Positions 55,684 through 64,000 of a stretch of 64,000 bases of DNA are shown piece by piece (positions within the stretch are counted from its first letter, which is position 1; every line of letters begins with the position of its first letter). The position numbers were made by a program, and so were the translations under genes. Origin of the DNA: Lentinus brumalis. Taxonomy: Eukaryota > Basidiomycota > Agaricomycetes > Polyporales > Polyporaceae. The stretch covers positions 186,001-250,000 of the forward strand of contig MARA01000046.1 of the NCBI GenBank assembly GCA_001792895.1, written 5' to 3'. The notes below the pieces were generated by a model. The model had not been told where the DNA came from. It saw only the letters and a program-made list of their open reading frames with translations, and did not search any database.

Positions 55684-56794
55684 ATGATGACCGTCGAGTT
55701 TGCAGCTCTCGCAGTCTGCCTTTCCTTCGCGTCGTGGAGTGCCCGGGCCACACGACGTGCACCGCCAGAAAACCTGGTCGGTGAAAGGGACGTTTCGTCT
55801 AGGCGGTGGAAACCTTTCCTTTGTTTTCGCGACCGCTTAGGCCCCGAAACGGTGAAAGGTTAGCCCAGCCTGGACTATCACATCCCTTTCATCGGCCGGT
55901 TTTCTGGCGGGTGCACGTCGTGCCACACCAGGTACGTTTCCTCCATATCACGTCTGCTGCGAGATTACCTTAACTTCCCTCTTAGTCAGTGCTGGCGCAA
56001 TCATCACCGCAGGCAGCCTCAACTTTCCCAGCGTCTTCCATGCCCAGCCAACTCTCCATCCCTCCAGTGCTCGCGAGAGCGACTTCAAGTTGGCATCGCT
56101 CAACAGCGCGGGCAGCGCACCTCGAAGGGACTCGACCTCCCCGGTCGTCGCCGCCGGGGCGGCGGATATCCTCTGCATTCCTTCTCTTTCCCATGAGTCT
56201 GATGCGCCCGATGCGAGGGCAGGATCACCCTCGCGTCCCAGGTCGCACTCCTTCCCCCGTGCCGTCGATTCTCAGGCAAACGGTATCCAGCCCTCTTCGG
56301 ATTTCGGCGCAGACTCGCTCTCTGATTACGCTGTAGAAGCCAAGATCGCGAAACCTGACCCCGGATGGTACATGGGCACAGGCTGGAAGCGCTCCATCGC
56401 TGCCGTCTGCGTGGGGAATTGTGACGACTACAGCGCGAAGCTCAAAAGGGACGAACCCGAGCGGATCCGACATACTCCTCACGCAACGCGGAAGACGGGA
56501 TTGTGAGCCACGATACCGCGGGGTGTTACATGGGCCAGCGCCGCACCGTCTCCGTCTCCGTTGACGTGCGCGAGGTGACGGCGCTGTCGGAACACCGGCG
56601 GGAGTACGTCAAGAGCGAGGAGCCGTTCGCGGACTCAGCACAAATTGCGAGTGCAGACTCACCGACTTGGACCTCGTCTCCCGCCAAGCCCGCTAGTCAC
56701 TTCGAATCGCAGGCAGATGGGTTGGCGAGACCGGACCCGGGTTGGTACATGGGCGAGCGGACAGCCGAACGCATCGTGCTCGACAAGCTCTAGC
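55684..56794 (+). pseudogene. Decayed secreted precursor with repeated (G/C)-(W)-Y-M-G core peptides
   Basis: Exon 1 (55684) encodes a signal peptide (MMTVEFAALAVCLSFASWSA, then RA) resembling the family B signal exon. It is followed by a 172-bp inverted-repeat insertion, then a donor (GTACGT, 55932) and an acceptor CTTAG ending at 55985. Exon 2 reads SAGAIITAGSLNFPSVFHAQ and contains AKPDPGWYMGTGWKRS (about 56345). After a one-base shift near 56490 come SHDTAGCYMGQRRT and, near the C-terminus, ARPDPGWYMGERTAER. Repeated short cores next to KR/RR/R sites in a secreted precursor are the layout of fungal Kex2-processed repeat proteins and dikaritin-type RiPP precursors. With only three diverged copies and a frame break this is a candidate, not a firm call. 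Confidence 0.4.
55751..55922. mobile_element. 172-bp inverted-repeat (MITE-like) insertion
   Basis: Arms of about 45 bp pair as an imperfect inverted repeat: CACGACGTGCACCGCCAGAA at the left and the same read inward from 55922 at the right (with one extra C). CCA repeats on both sides (55748-55750 and 55923-55925). Internal GTTTCGTC / GACCGCTTAG-type complementarity would extend the hairpin. It sits in the signal-peptide exon and introduces a stop. Confidence 0.65.
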
Positions 56795-57035
56795 TCCGAG
56801 CGGAAGACGTACAGATGGCTCTTCTTTGTCGGATCGAGAATGCGCGTCAGGAATCCAGATAGTCGGGCTATGTTTACGCCACGAAGGGCGTGCTCGCGAG
56901 GGTGCGGAGGCGTCGTAGGTCACCGCGCCACAGATGAAGTTGGGCCATACATCACTACACTCGTGTTTGCTCCCATCCAATCATTATTCGTACATTCTTT
57001 CTATCTCGAACGAAGTGCTCTGGCTCGTCTGCGAG

Positions 57036-57263
57036 TTACATATGAAGGAAGTGGAGGACGGTGCGAGCGAGCTTCCGCCCGTTGTTGGGCATGGCGAAGC
57101 CGTGACGTTCGGCCATGTGGACGTTGAGCCGGTATACGGTCGTGAATGCCAGGCCGCACTCGTTGCACTTGTAGGGTCTAGGTTGTCTGCAATAGGGAAC
57201 ATAGCTCGTTGTCAGCGATATATGTTGCGAAGCCTCGGACGAACATCGTGTTTACCCTGACAT
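57036..57263 (-). CDS. Small C2H2 zinc-finger protein
   Basis: CDS complement(join(57036..57186,57256..57263)), 52 aa. An 8-nt first exon (ATGTCAGG) is joined over a 69-nt intron (GTAAAC ... TTGCAG) to CAACCTAGACCC. The protein is MSGQPRPYKCNECGLAFTTV, then YRLNVHMAERHGFAMPNNGR and a short tail LARTVLHFLHM. One C2H2 finger is clear: C-x2-C-x12-H-x4-H. Single-finger proteins this short could bind RNA, DNA or protein weakly or be a fragment of a larger gene, since further upstream exons cannot be excluded. The alternative is a decayed last exon. Confidence 0.5.
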
Positions 57264-57723
57264 AGTGCGCTAAATGAGCTGTGAAGATGGAGTCGGAGAT
57301 GGCTCGATTGCGTGTGCCGCAGTGTGTATGCAATATCCATTGAACATCGAGACCTTATATACCAGCCAGAACACGTATAACCGGCGATACGCCAGTCCCG
57401 TCCGCAGGCATATTCAGCACCTCCGAGTCCCGCTCGAACAGACCACAGTGCTCCAATCCGCATGGTGTGCCCCTCATCATCAGCAATGATCCAATTCACG
57501 CATTGTGCCTCGCCCACACGCCCACACGCAGCGTGTCGAGTCCGCGATGCTCCTATCTGGAGCGCAAGAACAAAGCAAGATGCCAGACGCCGTCGCGCCC
57601 ACCCTGATGCACGCACTCCCGGCAGTGCTTCGGTCCACCCCGTGCGGTGCCAGACAAAGCAGGCCCGTCAGATCCCGACCGCCCGACCACACCGCGGGAG
57701 TTTCACTTGCTGCCTAGTACAGG

Positions 57724-59379
57724 TCACTCTTCCACATCCATACCCTCGTCCGACCCATCATCGCGGTCTGACTCAGCCGAGTCCTCACCGTCCCACCACT
57801 CGCTCGATCCTGCGGACCCATTGTCGCTGCGACTCTGGCCCCAAATATCCAGCGGGTAGTCGTACTCGGCGTTCGCGTCTTCAGGCCCTAGATCCTGCTC
57901 GTCCAGCACAGCAGCCAGCACGGCGGCGTCCGGCTGCAATGCGGATTCGTCCTCGGCATCCGTGCTCGCCGGAAGAACTGTATCCATGAACTCCGGAGAG
58001 ACAATAGACGTGGTCTGCACGACCCACGACCCGGAGATGCGGTGATAAAGCACATCGTCGGGCTTGCCAGCGAGGAGCTCGGGGTGACATATGGTCGGCC
58101 ATTCTGGGCCTCCGCACGCCCACCGCTCCGAGACATGGGTTCCGTACAAGACCGTGGTGAGGAGGAGGCGCACGCAGCGGAGGGAGGGGACAGAGCTGGC
58201 TTCCCTGCGCAGGTACTTGGGCTCCCAGGCCGCCTCTTCCTCTGGCCCGAGGTGCCAGATGTCCAGGTAGCGGAGTGACTCGGTATGGAGTACAATTGGC
58301 TGCGCTGGAACGAACGGCAGCACGAGGTGCTCCAGCACGGGGCAGAGCGAGAAGAGACGAAGCAAAGGTTCGCATTCGAACCTCAGGCTGAATACTCCGG
58401 GAGGACTCCCAAGATTGTACATGTGCAGGTAGCGAAGGCGGCTGCCATGCTTGGCGAGTAGCGAGGTCTGGAGCTCCGAACATCGGGCCAAGGTGAGGTT
58501 TGTGAGACTCGGCATGGACCACGCTTCGGCGACGTAGCTCGTGAAGCCATGCGCATCGGCGTCGGTCACCAGGTGGAGATCTTGTAGGCAAGGGAGGAAG
58601 ATTGGTTCGAGAAGAGCTTTGTCACGCTCTGCGACGGCCGTGTAATACCCCAGCTTCAGGGATACCAGCTGGGTGGCCGTTCGCAATAGCGCGCGGCCCT
58701 CGAGAAAGGACAAGTGATCATACCCGACGTAGATCGCAAAGCTCGGCTGTTGGACACCCACGTCAATGTGACGCAGCTGCACATGTATATTATACGAGCT
58801 TGCCGAACTAGTGCGCGAAGGGATCATGATCCGGAAGGGGTCGAAGTCGAGCAGCGCGTGACACGACATTGCGGCCGGGTGGCGATAAGAGAAGGATCCG
58901 AGCTTCGTACAAGAAGAGAAGATGAAGGCGATTTCGTCGCGAGCGCGCGCGACCTCCTCTGGCTGTGTGAAGAGACAGGAATCCAAGCGTAACCCGCGGA
59001 TGAGTCCGGTACGAGCGTTCGGTGAGGTACGGAGACTCTCGGCGAGGAGAGTGATCTGGTACGTACGCCGCAGGACGATATCGGAGTAGAGCACCTCCAT
59101 GGCGGGACCGTGCCAAGAACGCGACACCAACGTGAGCGCTTTCTTGGTGCGTAGAGCCCGCATCCAGGAGGAGTTTGGTCCGGTGACGATTGACGGGTCG
59201 TATTCGTGAGGAAGCGGCACCACCTCCCAGAATATGCGGAGGAGGACCTCCTGGGGTAAGATGCCTGTAGTAAAAGCCGCGGGCGCCATTTTATTCTGTA
59301 GTGAGTGGGTAAGAAGGTGGACAGTTGCAGATATGATTCTGTCACTTACAATCGCGGGAGGTAACATCAGTGTGTCCAT
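57724..59379 (-). CDS. F-box-like protein (intact)
   Basis: CDS complement(join(57724..59295,59350..59379)), 533 aa. A 54-nt in-frame intron (GTAAGT ... CTACAG) follows MDTLMLPPAI; if retained, the protein is 551 aa. The F-box-like motif GILPQEVLLRIFWEVVPLPH is followed by LRTKKALTLVSRSWHGPAME, the usual second half. A leucine-rich scaffold follows (FLEGRALLRTATQLVSLKLG, MPSLTNLTLARCSELQTSLL, VLEHLVLPF) with conserved Trp-rich stretches. The C-terminal tail is very acidic (EWWDGEDSAESDRDDGSDEG). Presumed SCF substrate adaptor. Different subfamily from the tandem pair at 46-49 kb. Confidence 0.88.
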   Translation of the reverse strand: MDTLMLPPAIVSDRIISATVHLLTHSLQNKMAPAAFTTGILPQEVLLRIFWEVVPLPHEYDPSIVTGPNSSWMRALRTKKALTLVSRSWHGPAMEVLYSDIVLRRTYQITLLAESLRTSPNARTGLIRGLRLDSCLFTQPEEVARARDEIAFIFSSCTKLGSFSYRHPAAMSCHALLDFDPFRIMIPSRTSSASSYNIHVQLRHIDVGVQQPSFAIYVGYDHLSFLEGRALLRTATQLVSLKLGYYTAVAERDKALLEPIFLPCLQDLHLVTDADAHGFTSYVAEAWSMPSLTNLTLARCSELQTSLLAKHGSRLRYLHMYNLGSPPGVFSLRFECEPLLRLFSLCPVLEHLVLPFVPAQPIVLHTESLRYLDIWHLGPEEEAAWEPKYLRREASSVPSLRCVRLLLTTVLYGTHVSERWACGGPEWPTICHPELLAGKPDDVLYHRISGSWVVQTTSIVSPEFMDTVLPASTDAEDESALQPDAAVLAAVLDEQDLGPEDANAEYDYPLDIWGQSRSDNGSAGSSEWWDGEDSAESDRDDGSDEGMDVEE

Positions 59380-60618
59380 GATGTCGGGTCGGTGAAAGAC
59401 ACGATATCACGATGCCTTCAACAGATAGAGATTGCGCAATAAGTTCCCAGTTCCTATTCAGTCTCAAGGATTCGTTGTAGACGCGATCCTTTGCGTACTG
59501 GTATGATGTGGACCGGAAAGCGGAGTTGAGCACGTCGGACCGTCAGACCACTGGTTCTGCGGTTGTGTATATGCCGCACGCACTCCAAACAAGCAGTTAC
59601 TAAGCAGTAATGATCATTGCGTCGAGTCCAGAGAATATCAAAAAGCAGAGAGACGAGGTCATGGAAGAAAGGGCTGCTGGCTGTTGGACGACCTCGCGAG
59701 ATTCGGGCGTCTGATGTCGTCAACCGTGCGAATCATAAAAACTGTCGCGTTGTCTCCTGCCAGTTGTCACTTGCCCCTCAATTACTTCGAGCCATCGAAA
59801 TCATACCCGGAGTGAGACTCTGTCACTGGAAGAGTTGGGCTATTGCGAAGCGGACTGACACTTGTAGCCTCCTGAACCAGATACGAGACTGGACGCTCCG
59901 GAGCAGGCTTGGCAAACCGCGACTCCTCCACCTTAACCACCCAACTCCCGAGTTGATGCCGGTCCGCTCATCGTAGGAACATCATCGTGACAGTGCCAAC
60001 GGCGCATAAGTAACCGGATCACCACCTGAACTTCTGCGATGAGTAAGTACCTACGTGCGCTCTTCCGCCATTTCCCCGCACGCTGACACACGCACAATTC
60101 TGCTGAGCAGCTACCTATGACTTGCGCCATCTCAGTTGTCCGCCGAACTGTGACGAGACTTACAGAGCACGGTGTCAAGATCGTTGACGGTGGCTTCCAG
60201 GCCGCCCGCTGTCTGTGTCATGCAAGCGCTGATGACGAGAAACGCGACAGTCAGCGCCTGCGGACCCTTCAGAAAAGCTGCGAGATGCCAACCGTATGTC
60301 GGCTTCAATTGATCGTCCACTACGATATTGACCTTGCGAGACAGGAATATCACTCAGCTGCAGGGCTCGGACACGGCATTGGAAGGATCCTTGCATTCTC
60401 TGGAGGATTCAGGAGTCCAGACGCATATCAACCATGCGCAATTCGGGACGGTCACTATTTCCAGATAACGTCTTCCACGAGCAAGATGATGCGTTCCTCA
60501 TCGATGGCAGCGATATATAAATTCCCCCATCTGTCAGTTCTGCTCTTTCACGCCGTCTTCCATCTCTCACTCAGGTCTTCTCGTATCTGCATCCACTCCC
60601 ACGTCCGTTCGTACCACA
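59380..60618. other. Intergenic and promoter of the nitroreductase gene
   Basis: No supported gene. TATATAAATT near 60512-60521, about 100 bp upstream of the nitroreductase ATG, is a likely TATA box. Confidence 0.5.
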
Positions 60619-61353
60619 ATGTCTGGTTCCGCTGCGTTCTTCGAGGCTATCAAGACCCGCCGCACCATCTACACCATCACCCCGGAGTCGACGATCCCCG
60701 ATGAGACGATCGAGCAGATCATCGCCGAGGCCGTGAAGCACGCCCCTTCCTCCTTCAACAGCCAGAGCAGCCGCGTAAGTACTAAGTGAACTATATCCGA
60801 CCTCTCAAAGCGTGTCTGACTGCGTTTGACAGGCTGTCCTCCTACTCGGTGACGAGCACAAGAAGCTCTGGGATATCACCTTGAACGTCCTCAAGGAGAT
60901 TGTTCCTGCGGACCAGTTCCCCGCCACCGAGGGCAGAATCAAGGGCTTCGCGAACGGCCACGGCACCGTCCTCTTCTTCGAGGATGAGACTGTCGTGAAG
61001 GACCTCCAGACGAAGTTCGCGCTCTACCAGGACCGCTTCCCTACCTGGTCGCAGCATGCCAGCGTAAGCTTTCTTCGCCTTCTCTCGCGACGATCCTCGT
61101 CGCTCACGCGTCTGTATACTTTCAGGGCATCCTGCAGTTCATCGTCTGGACCGCCCTCGAGAACGAGGGTCTCGGTGCGAGCCTGCAGCACTACAACCCG
61201 CTCATCACGCCCCAGGTTCTCTCAACTTGGGACCTCCCCTCGTCGTGGTCGCTCGTGGCGCAATTGCCGTTTGGCAAGCCCTCTGCGCCCGCCGGAGAGA
61301 AGACGTTCCAGCCTGTCGAGGGCGTGCGTTTCAAGGTCTTCGGCAAGCAGTAA
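60619..61353 (+). CDS. FRM2/HBN1-type fungal nitroreductase
   Basis: CDS join(60619..60774,60833..61063,61126..61353), 204 aa, introns 58 and 62 nt, all phase 0. MSGSAAFFEAIKTRRTIYTI carries the R(R)T/S substrate-cofactor motif at the start of nitroreductases. It continues with AVKHAPSSFNSQSSR, the FMN-binding segment (S-S-F-N-x-Q-x-S-R). GTVLFFEDETVVKDLQTKF and ENEGLGASLQHYNPL are also typical of fungal FRM2-like proteins, which are about 190-210 aa, as here. Family members use FMN and NAD(P)H and are linked to oxidative-stress and lipid signalling in yeast. Cytosolic; no signal peptide. Confidence 0.95.
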
Positions 61354-62421
61354 GCAGTATGCGTGCAGGGCAGAGACAGCGTCCTTGGTTCAAGGTCTAT
61401 AGGTGTTACTATCCATATCATTGTACAATGCCAACAGTCATCGTTCTGTTAGATTCGGACTGGTATACGGAGGATGTGAGTTCGGGAGTCCGAGCAAGCA
61501 AGTCGGTCGCGGATCGCGGAGGTTCCTAATCTAATCTAATCTCCGGACGGGCCAGAGTCGGCGGCGCTTTTCAATGCGCTGCCACGTCTCTCCCTCAGAA
61601 CTCTCCCTTTTCATTTTCAAGTCATCGTTCAATACAGGCGCATGTGGCAAGCATCTCGCCGTCGTACGGGACCCGGGGACACAACTGGAAGATCATGTTG
61701 CCAGTCAGACTCGGACGAGTACTGCTCGTGAGCCGTATGGCAGACCGCCGGTCAGCTGTTTCCATCTTCGAACATGCAACACCTGATCGTCTCCCCACTG
61801 CCCAGAGCAGAAATAACCGTGGAAAGAAGATCGAGGAGACGTAAATTGTCGCCACTGTGCACATCATTGACTGCGGATACGCAGCTACGGATGCCCGCCC
61901 ATGTGTGCCCTGCCCATGCTACGGGCCAAGCCGAAGATGGATGTCAATTTGGCGATGCACGGAGCCTTGGCAAAAGGTGTCTGTCAATGAGAGCAAGCGA
62001 CAATCTGTCGTGGAAGCCACATGAGGCGTACATGTACACACTACGGGGCTATGACCGTCGCGGAAGGTGAGCTTATACAGTTACATATGACTTCGTTTAC
62101 GGCATCCCGATTTACGCTGGTACTGAGCCGTCGCCAGGTCGCCGCTGAGTTCTTGTCGTGTCAGAACCTTGAACCACATAGATGCGTGCCGCGAGAAAGC
62201 CATCAAACGCGGGCGGCCCTCTATCGTGGATCCCGGATCTCTGCTTGTCCAAAAGAGCAACGATATCGTGATCGACTTCTGCCGTGATCGTGTCGCTATA
62301 TGAACTTCAGGGTTCTTTCGGGCGATCCTTGTTACTTGCGTCGCAAGCTTGGTCGAGGTGAGTATGTCTGTCACATTGAGGTCTCGTCGCATGACCTTGA
62401 TATTTACCAGCGCGGGTGGCG
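61354..62421. other. Intergenic; no gene seen
   Basis: Contains a short TAATC repeat at 61527-61542. Open frames lack family features. Confidence 0.5.
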
Positions 62422-64000
62422 ATGTTGTTTGCAACAAGACTTAGGTGTATGGGGACGATCCTTCGGCACATACTGTTCACCATTCCCTTCTGGTCAGGAC
62501 TAGCACAGAAAGCCCATGCCGCGCCTTCAGGCCGCTCCCTGGTCGAATTGGACTCCGGTGGCTCTCCTAGCAACCCATCGCTGACTCCGTCATTCGTCGA
62601 CCTCTCTGCCATTGTCTCTCTCCTTGCTGCGGATACAGTGGAGGAGAAAATCGTAGCCCCAGGAGCACCTTTATGGGAGCGCATGAGCAGTCTGTGGACG
62701 CTCTTCGGGCTCGTCGGTGCTGTGCGCGCATACGCCAAGCTAGCACTGGGACTCGGGCGGGCCGAAGCAGCTGGCGTCAACCTTGGCGGCGGAGGGGCCT
62801 ACACGACCATGCGCACAAAGTCGTCGAAGAGTTTCAGGCGAGTCGGAGGACACGAGAACGGGTGGTGGCAAGACGACCGAGATTCCTTGCTTCAAGCCAT
62901 TCACGAGGACGCGGAGCACACGAGGTGGCAGCGTCCGATCGTGCTCGTTTCCGGGTATGCACGGTGCCCATTCGCAGGGCGACATGCATCTCGTCAAGTC
63001 GGACAGGCCGTCATGAACTGTGCGCTCACGGTCGTCTTAGCCACGACGCCGCTCGCTACATTGCGACTCATGGAGCACTTCATGGATCAAAACCAGTCTC
63101 GCGCAGTCTGGACTGTGACCCTCGTTCTGTGCTTCGTCTCCGCCGCAATCGCGGGGTGCGTTCTACCCCTCGTCCTGGTGCTCTACACTACTGCTCCTTT
63201 CTGTCGACTGAAGGACAACCTCCGACGTACTTTCCCCTCCTCTATCATCCACCCCAACGACACTGTCATGACGGCCACTTTGAAAGGTCCGTGCGTCATC
63301 CTCTGGCAGGACCCTCGCGAGACACCGCACCTCCGACCTGGTGACCTCGCCCCGAATCGACGACCAGGAGACCTCAAGCGTGTGCGAGTACTTGCCGCGC
63401 TGTCCTCTATTGGAGTACTGGCGTACTATATCCTCAACTATGTGACGCTATCGTCGGCCAGCACCGTGCAATCGTATGTCTGGCTGGCGTTAGAGATCGT
63501 CATCATGGGAGCGCGCTTCGTGCTGTGGTCTTCTCCTCCTCGCGTCCTGGGCGAGTCCCAACGGCATATGACCGTGCTCTACGTCATCACGGGCTCGCTC
63601 GCTTGCACACTCCCCAGCTCGGGGGACGATCACTCGCCGGGGACGACCATGACAGGGCCGGTGGTGAACGCAGCCACCGCTCTAGCGGGCAGCCTACTCG
63701 ACAACATCCACGGAAGCACCACATTGCTGCATCAACCAACACTCCTGCTGCTTGCCGAAGCCGGTGCTCCTGCGGACATTCTGCGCGCGCAGTATGTCGA
63801 TGTGGCCGCGCTATATCATGATCGACCGACCTTGAAGCTGATCCGGTTGCCATGGAGCTTCATGGAGCAGCTCTACACTCTGGAGGGCCTGATCCTAGGC
63901 AAGAACCCATGGTCGTACGGAGGGCTGTACCTCGCGGCATGCCTCGTAGATTGCCGCTTCGTAGGCCTGACTACCGTATTCGCGCTCAACAAGCCGGAAG
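62422..64000 (+). CDS. Multi-spanning membrane protein, partial at window end
   Basis: One frame stays open from the ATG at 62422 (alternative ATG 62449) to the window end, at least 526 residues, with no stop. The N-terminus is hydrophobic (GTILRHILFTIPFWSGLAQ), like a signal or first membrane segment. A variable, polar region with WQDDRDSLLQ and QRPIVLVSGYARCPFAGRHA follows. Several membrane segments appear: AVMNCALTVVLATTPLATL, AVWTVTLVLCFVSAAIAGCV, VRVLAALSSIGVLAYYILNY and SYVWLALEIVIMGARFVLW. A soluble stretch after them (TLKLIRLPWSFMEQLYTLEG) suggests a cytosolic C-terminal domain. I do not recognise the family. No introns are evident in the visible part. Confidence 0.75.
   Translation, partial: MLFATRLRCMGTILRHILFTIPFWSGLAQKAHAAPSGRSLVELDSGGSPSNPSLTPSFVDLSAIVSLLAADTVEEKIVAPGAPLWERMSSLWTLFGLVGAVRAYAKLALGLGRAEAAGVNLGGGGAYTTMRTKSSKSFRRVGGHENGWWQDDRDSLLQAIHEDAEHTRWQRPIVLVSGYARCPFAGRHASRQVGQAVMNCALTVVLATTPLATLRLMEHFMDQNQSRAVWTVTLVLCFVSAAIAGCVLPLVLVLYTTAPFCRLKDNLRRTFPSSIIHPNDTVMTATLKGPCVILWQDPRETPHLRPGDLAPNRRPGDLKRVRVLAALSSIGVLAYYILNYVTLSSASTVQSYVWLALEIVIMGARFVLWSSPPRVLGESQRHMTVLYVITGSLACTLPSSGDDHSPGTTMTGPVVNAATALAGSLLDNIHGSTTLLHQPTLLLLAEAGAPADILRAQYVDVAALYHDRPTLKLIRLPWSFMEQLYTLEGLILGKNPWSYGGLYLAACLVDCRFVGLTTVFALNKPE

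Overview
The window looks like chromosomal DNA of an agaricomycete basidiomycete, most likely a polypore-type fungus. It is GC-rich. Genes are broken by short GT-AG introns, mostly 48 to 62 nt. The gene families are typical of that group: F-box/leucine-rich proteins, a KDZ (CxC2) transposase, an FRM2-type nitroreductase, a CFEM remnant and small secreted Thr-rich proteins. All exon joins were made by eye from splice signals and frame.

Layout. 1-7.4 kb holds decayed or frameshifted genes: a CFEM cell-surface protein, an F-box protein, an old-yellow-enzyme-type NADPH dehydrogenase, and a short-chain dehydrogenase whose first exon sits in a 203-bp tandem duplication. From 7.4 to 54.8 kb the backbone is a series of five divergently transcribed pairs of small secreted Thr/Val-rich proteins, called here family A and family B (pairs near 7.5-9.6, 12.5-14.0, 17.5-18.9, 39.2-42.4 and 53.2-54.8 kb). 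Each gene has a signal-peptide exon, one intron and a Thr-rich exon. Pairs 2 to 5 share a roughly 660-700 bp bidirectional promoter with TATA boxes at both ends and a conserved 18-bp GATA-like motif. Pairs 2 to 4 belong to segmental duplications of about 3.5 kb that also carry a decayed downstream locus.

That backbone has been opened by at least four transposable elements with readable ends. One is a 1.1-kb non-autonomous TIR element (14.71-15.84 kb). One is a 4.6-kb Tc1/mariner-pogo-like element with TA target duplication that encodes one spliced polypeptide fusing a Ulp1-like protease to a DDE transposase (19.36-23.97 kb). One is a 13.6-kb KDZ element (24.42-38.06 kb) with a 7-8 bp target duplication, inverted ends, subterminal arrays of GTATCCAA...TTGGATAC palindromes, a KDZ transposase and three cargo genes. 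The last is a 1.6-kb gag-only Ty1/copia-type LTR element with apparently identical 250-bp LTRs that breaks the A gene of pair 4. A thioesterase gene lies between pairs 1 and 2, and tandem F-box paralogues and an EthD-like gene lie between pairs 4 and 5.

54.8-64 kb holds a decayed secreted-peptide precursor with a repeated GWYMG-type core, a 52-residue C2H2 zinc-finger protein, an intact F-box-like protein, an intact nitroreductase, and the start of a multi-spanning membrane protein that runs off the window. The candidate new systems are the divergent secreted A/B pair array, the cargo-bearing KDZ element and the protease-transposase fusion.
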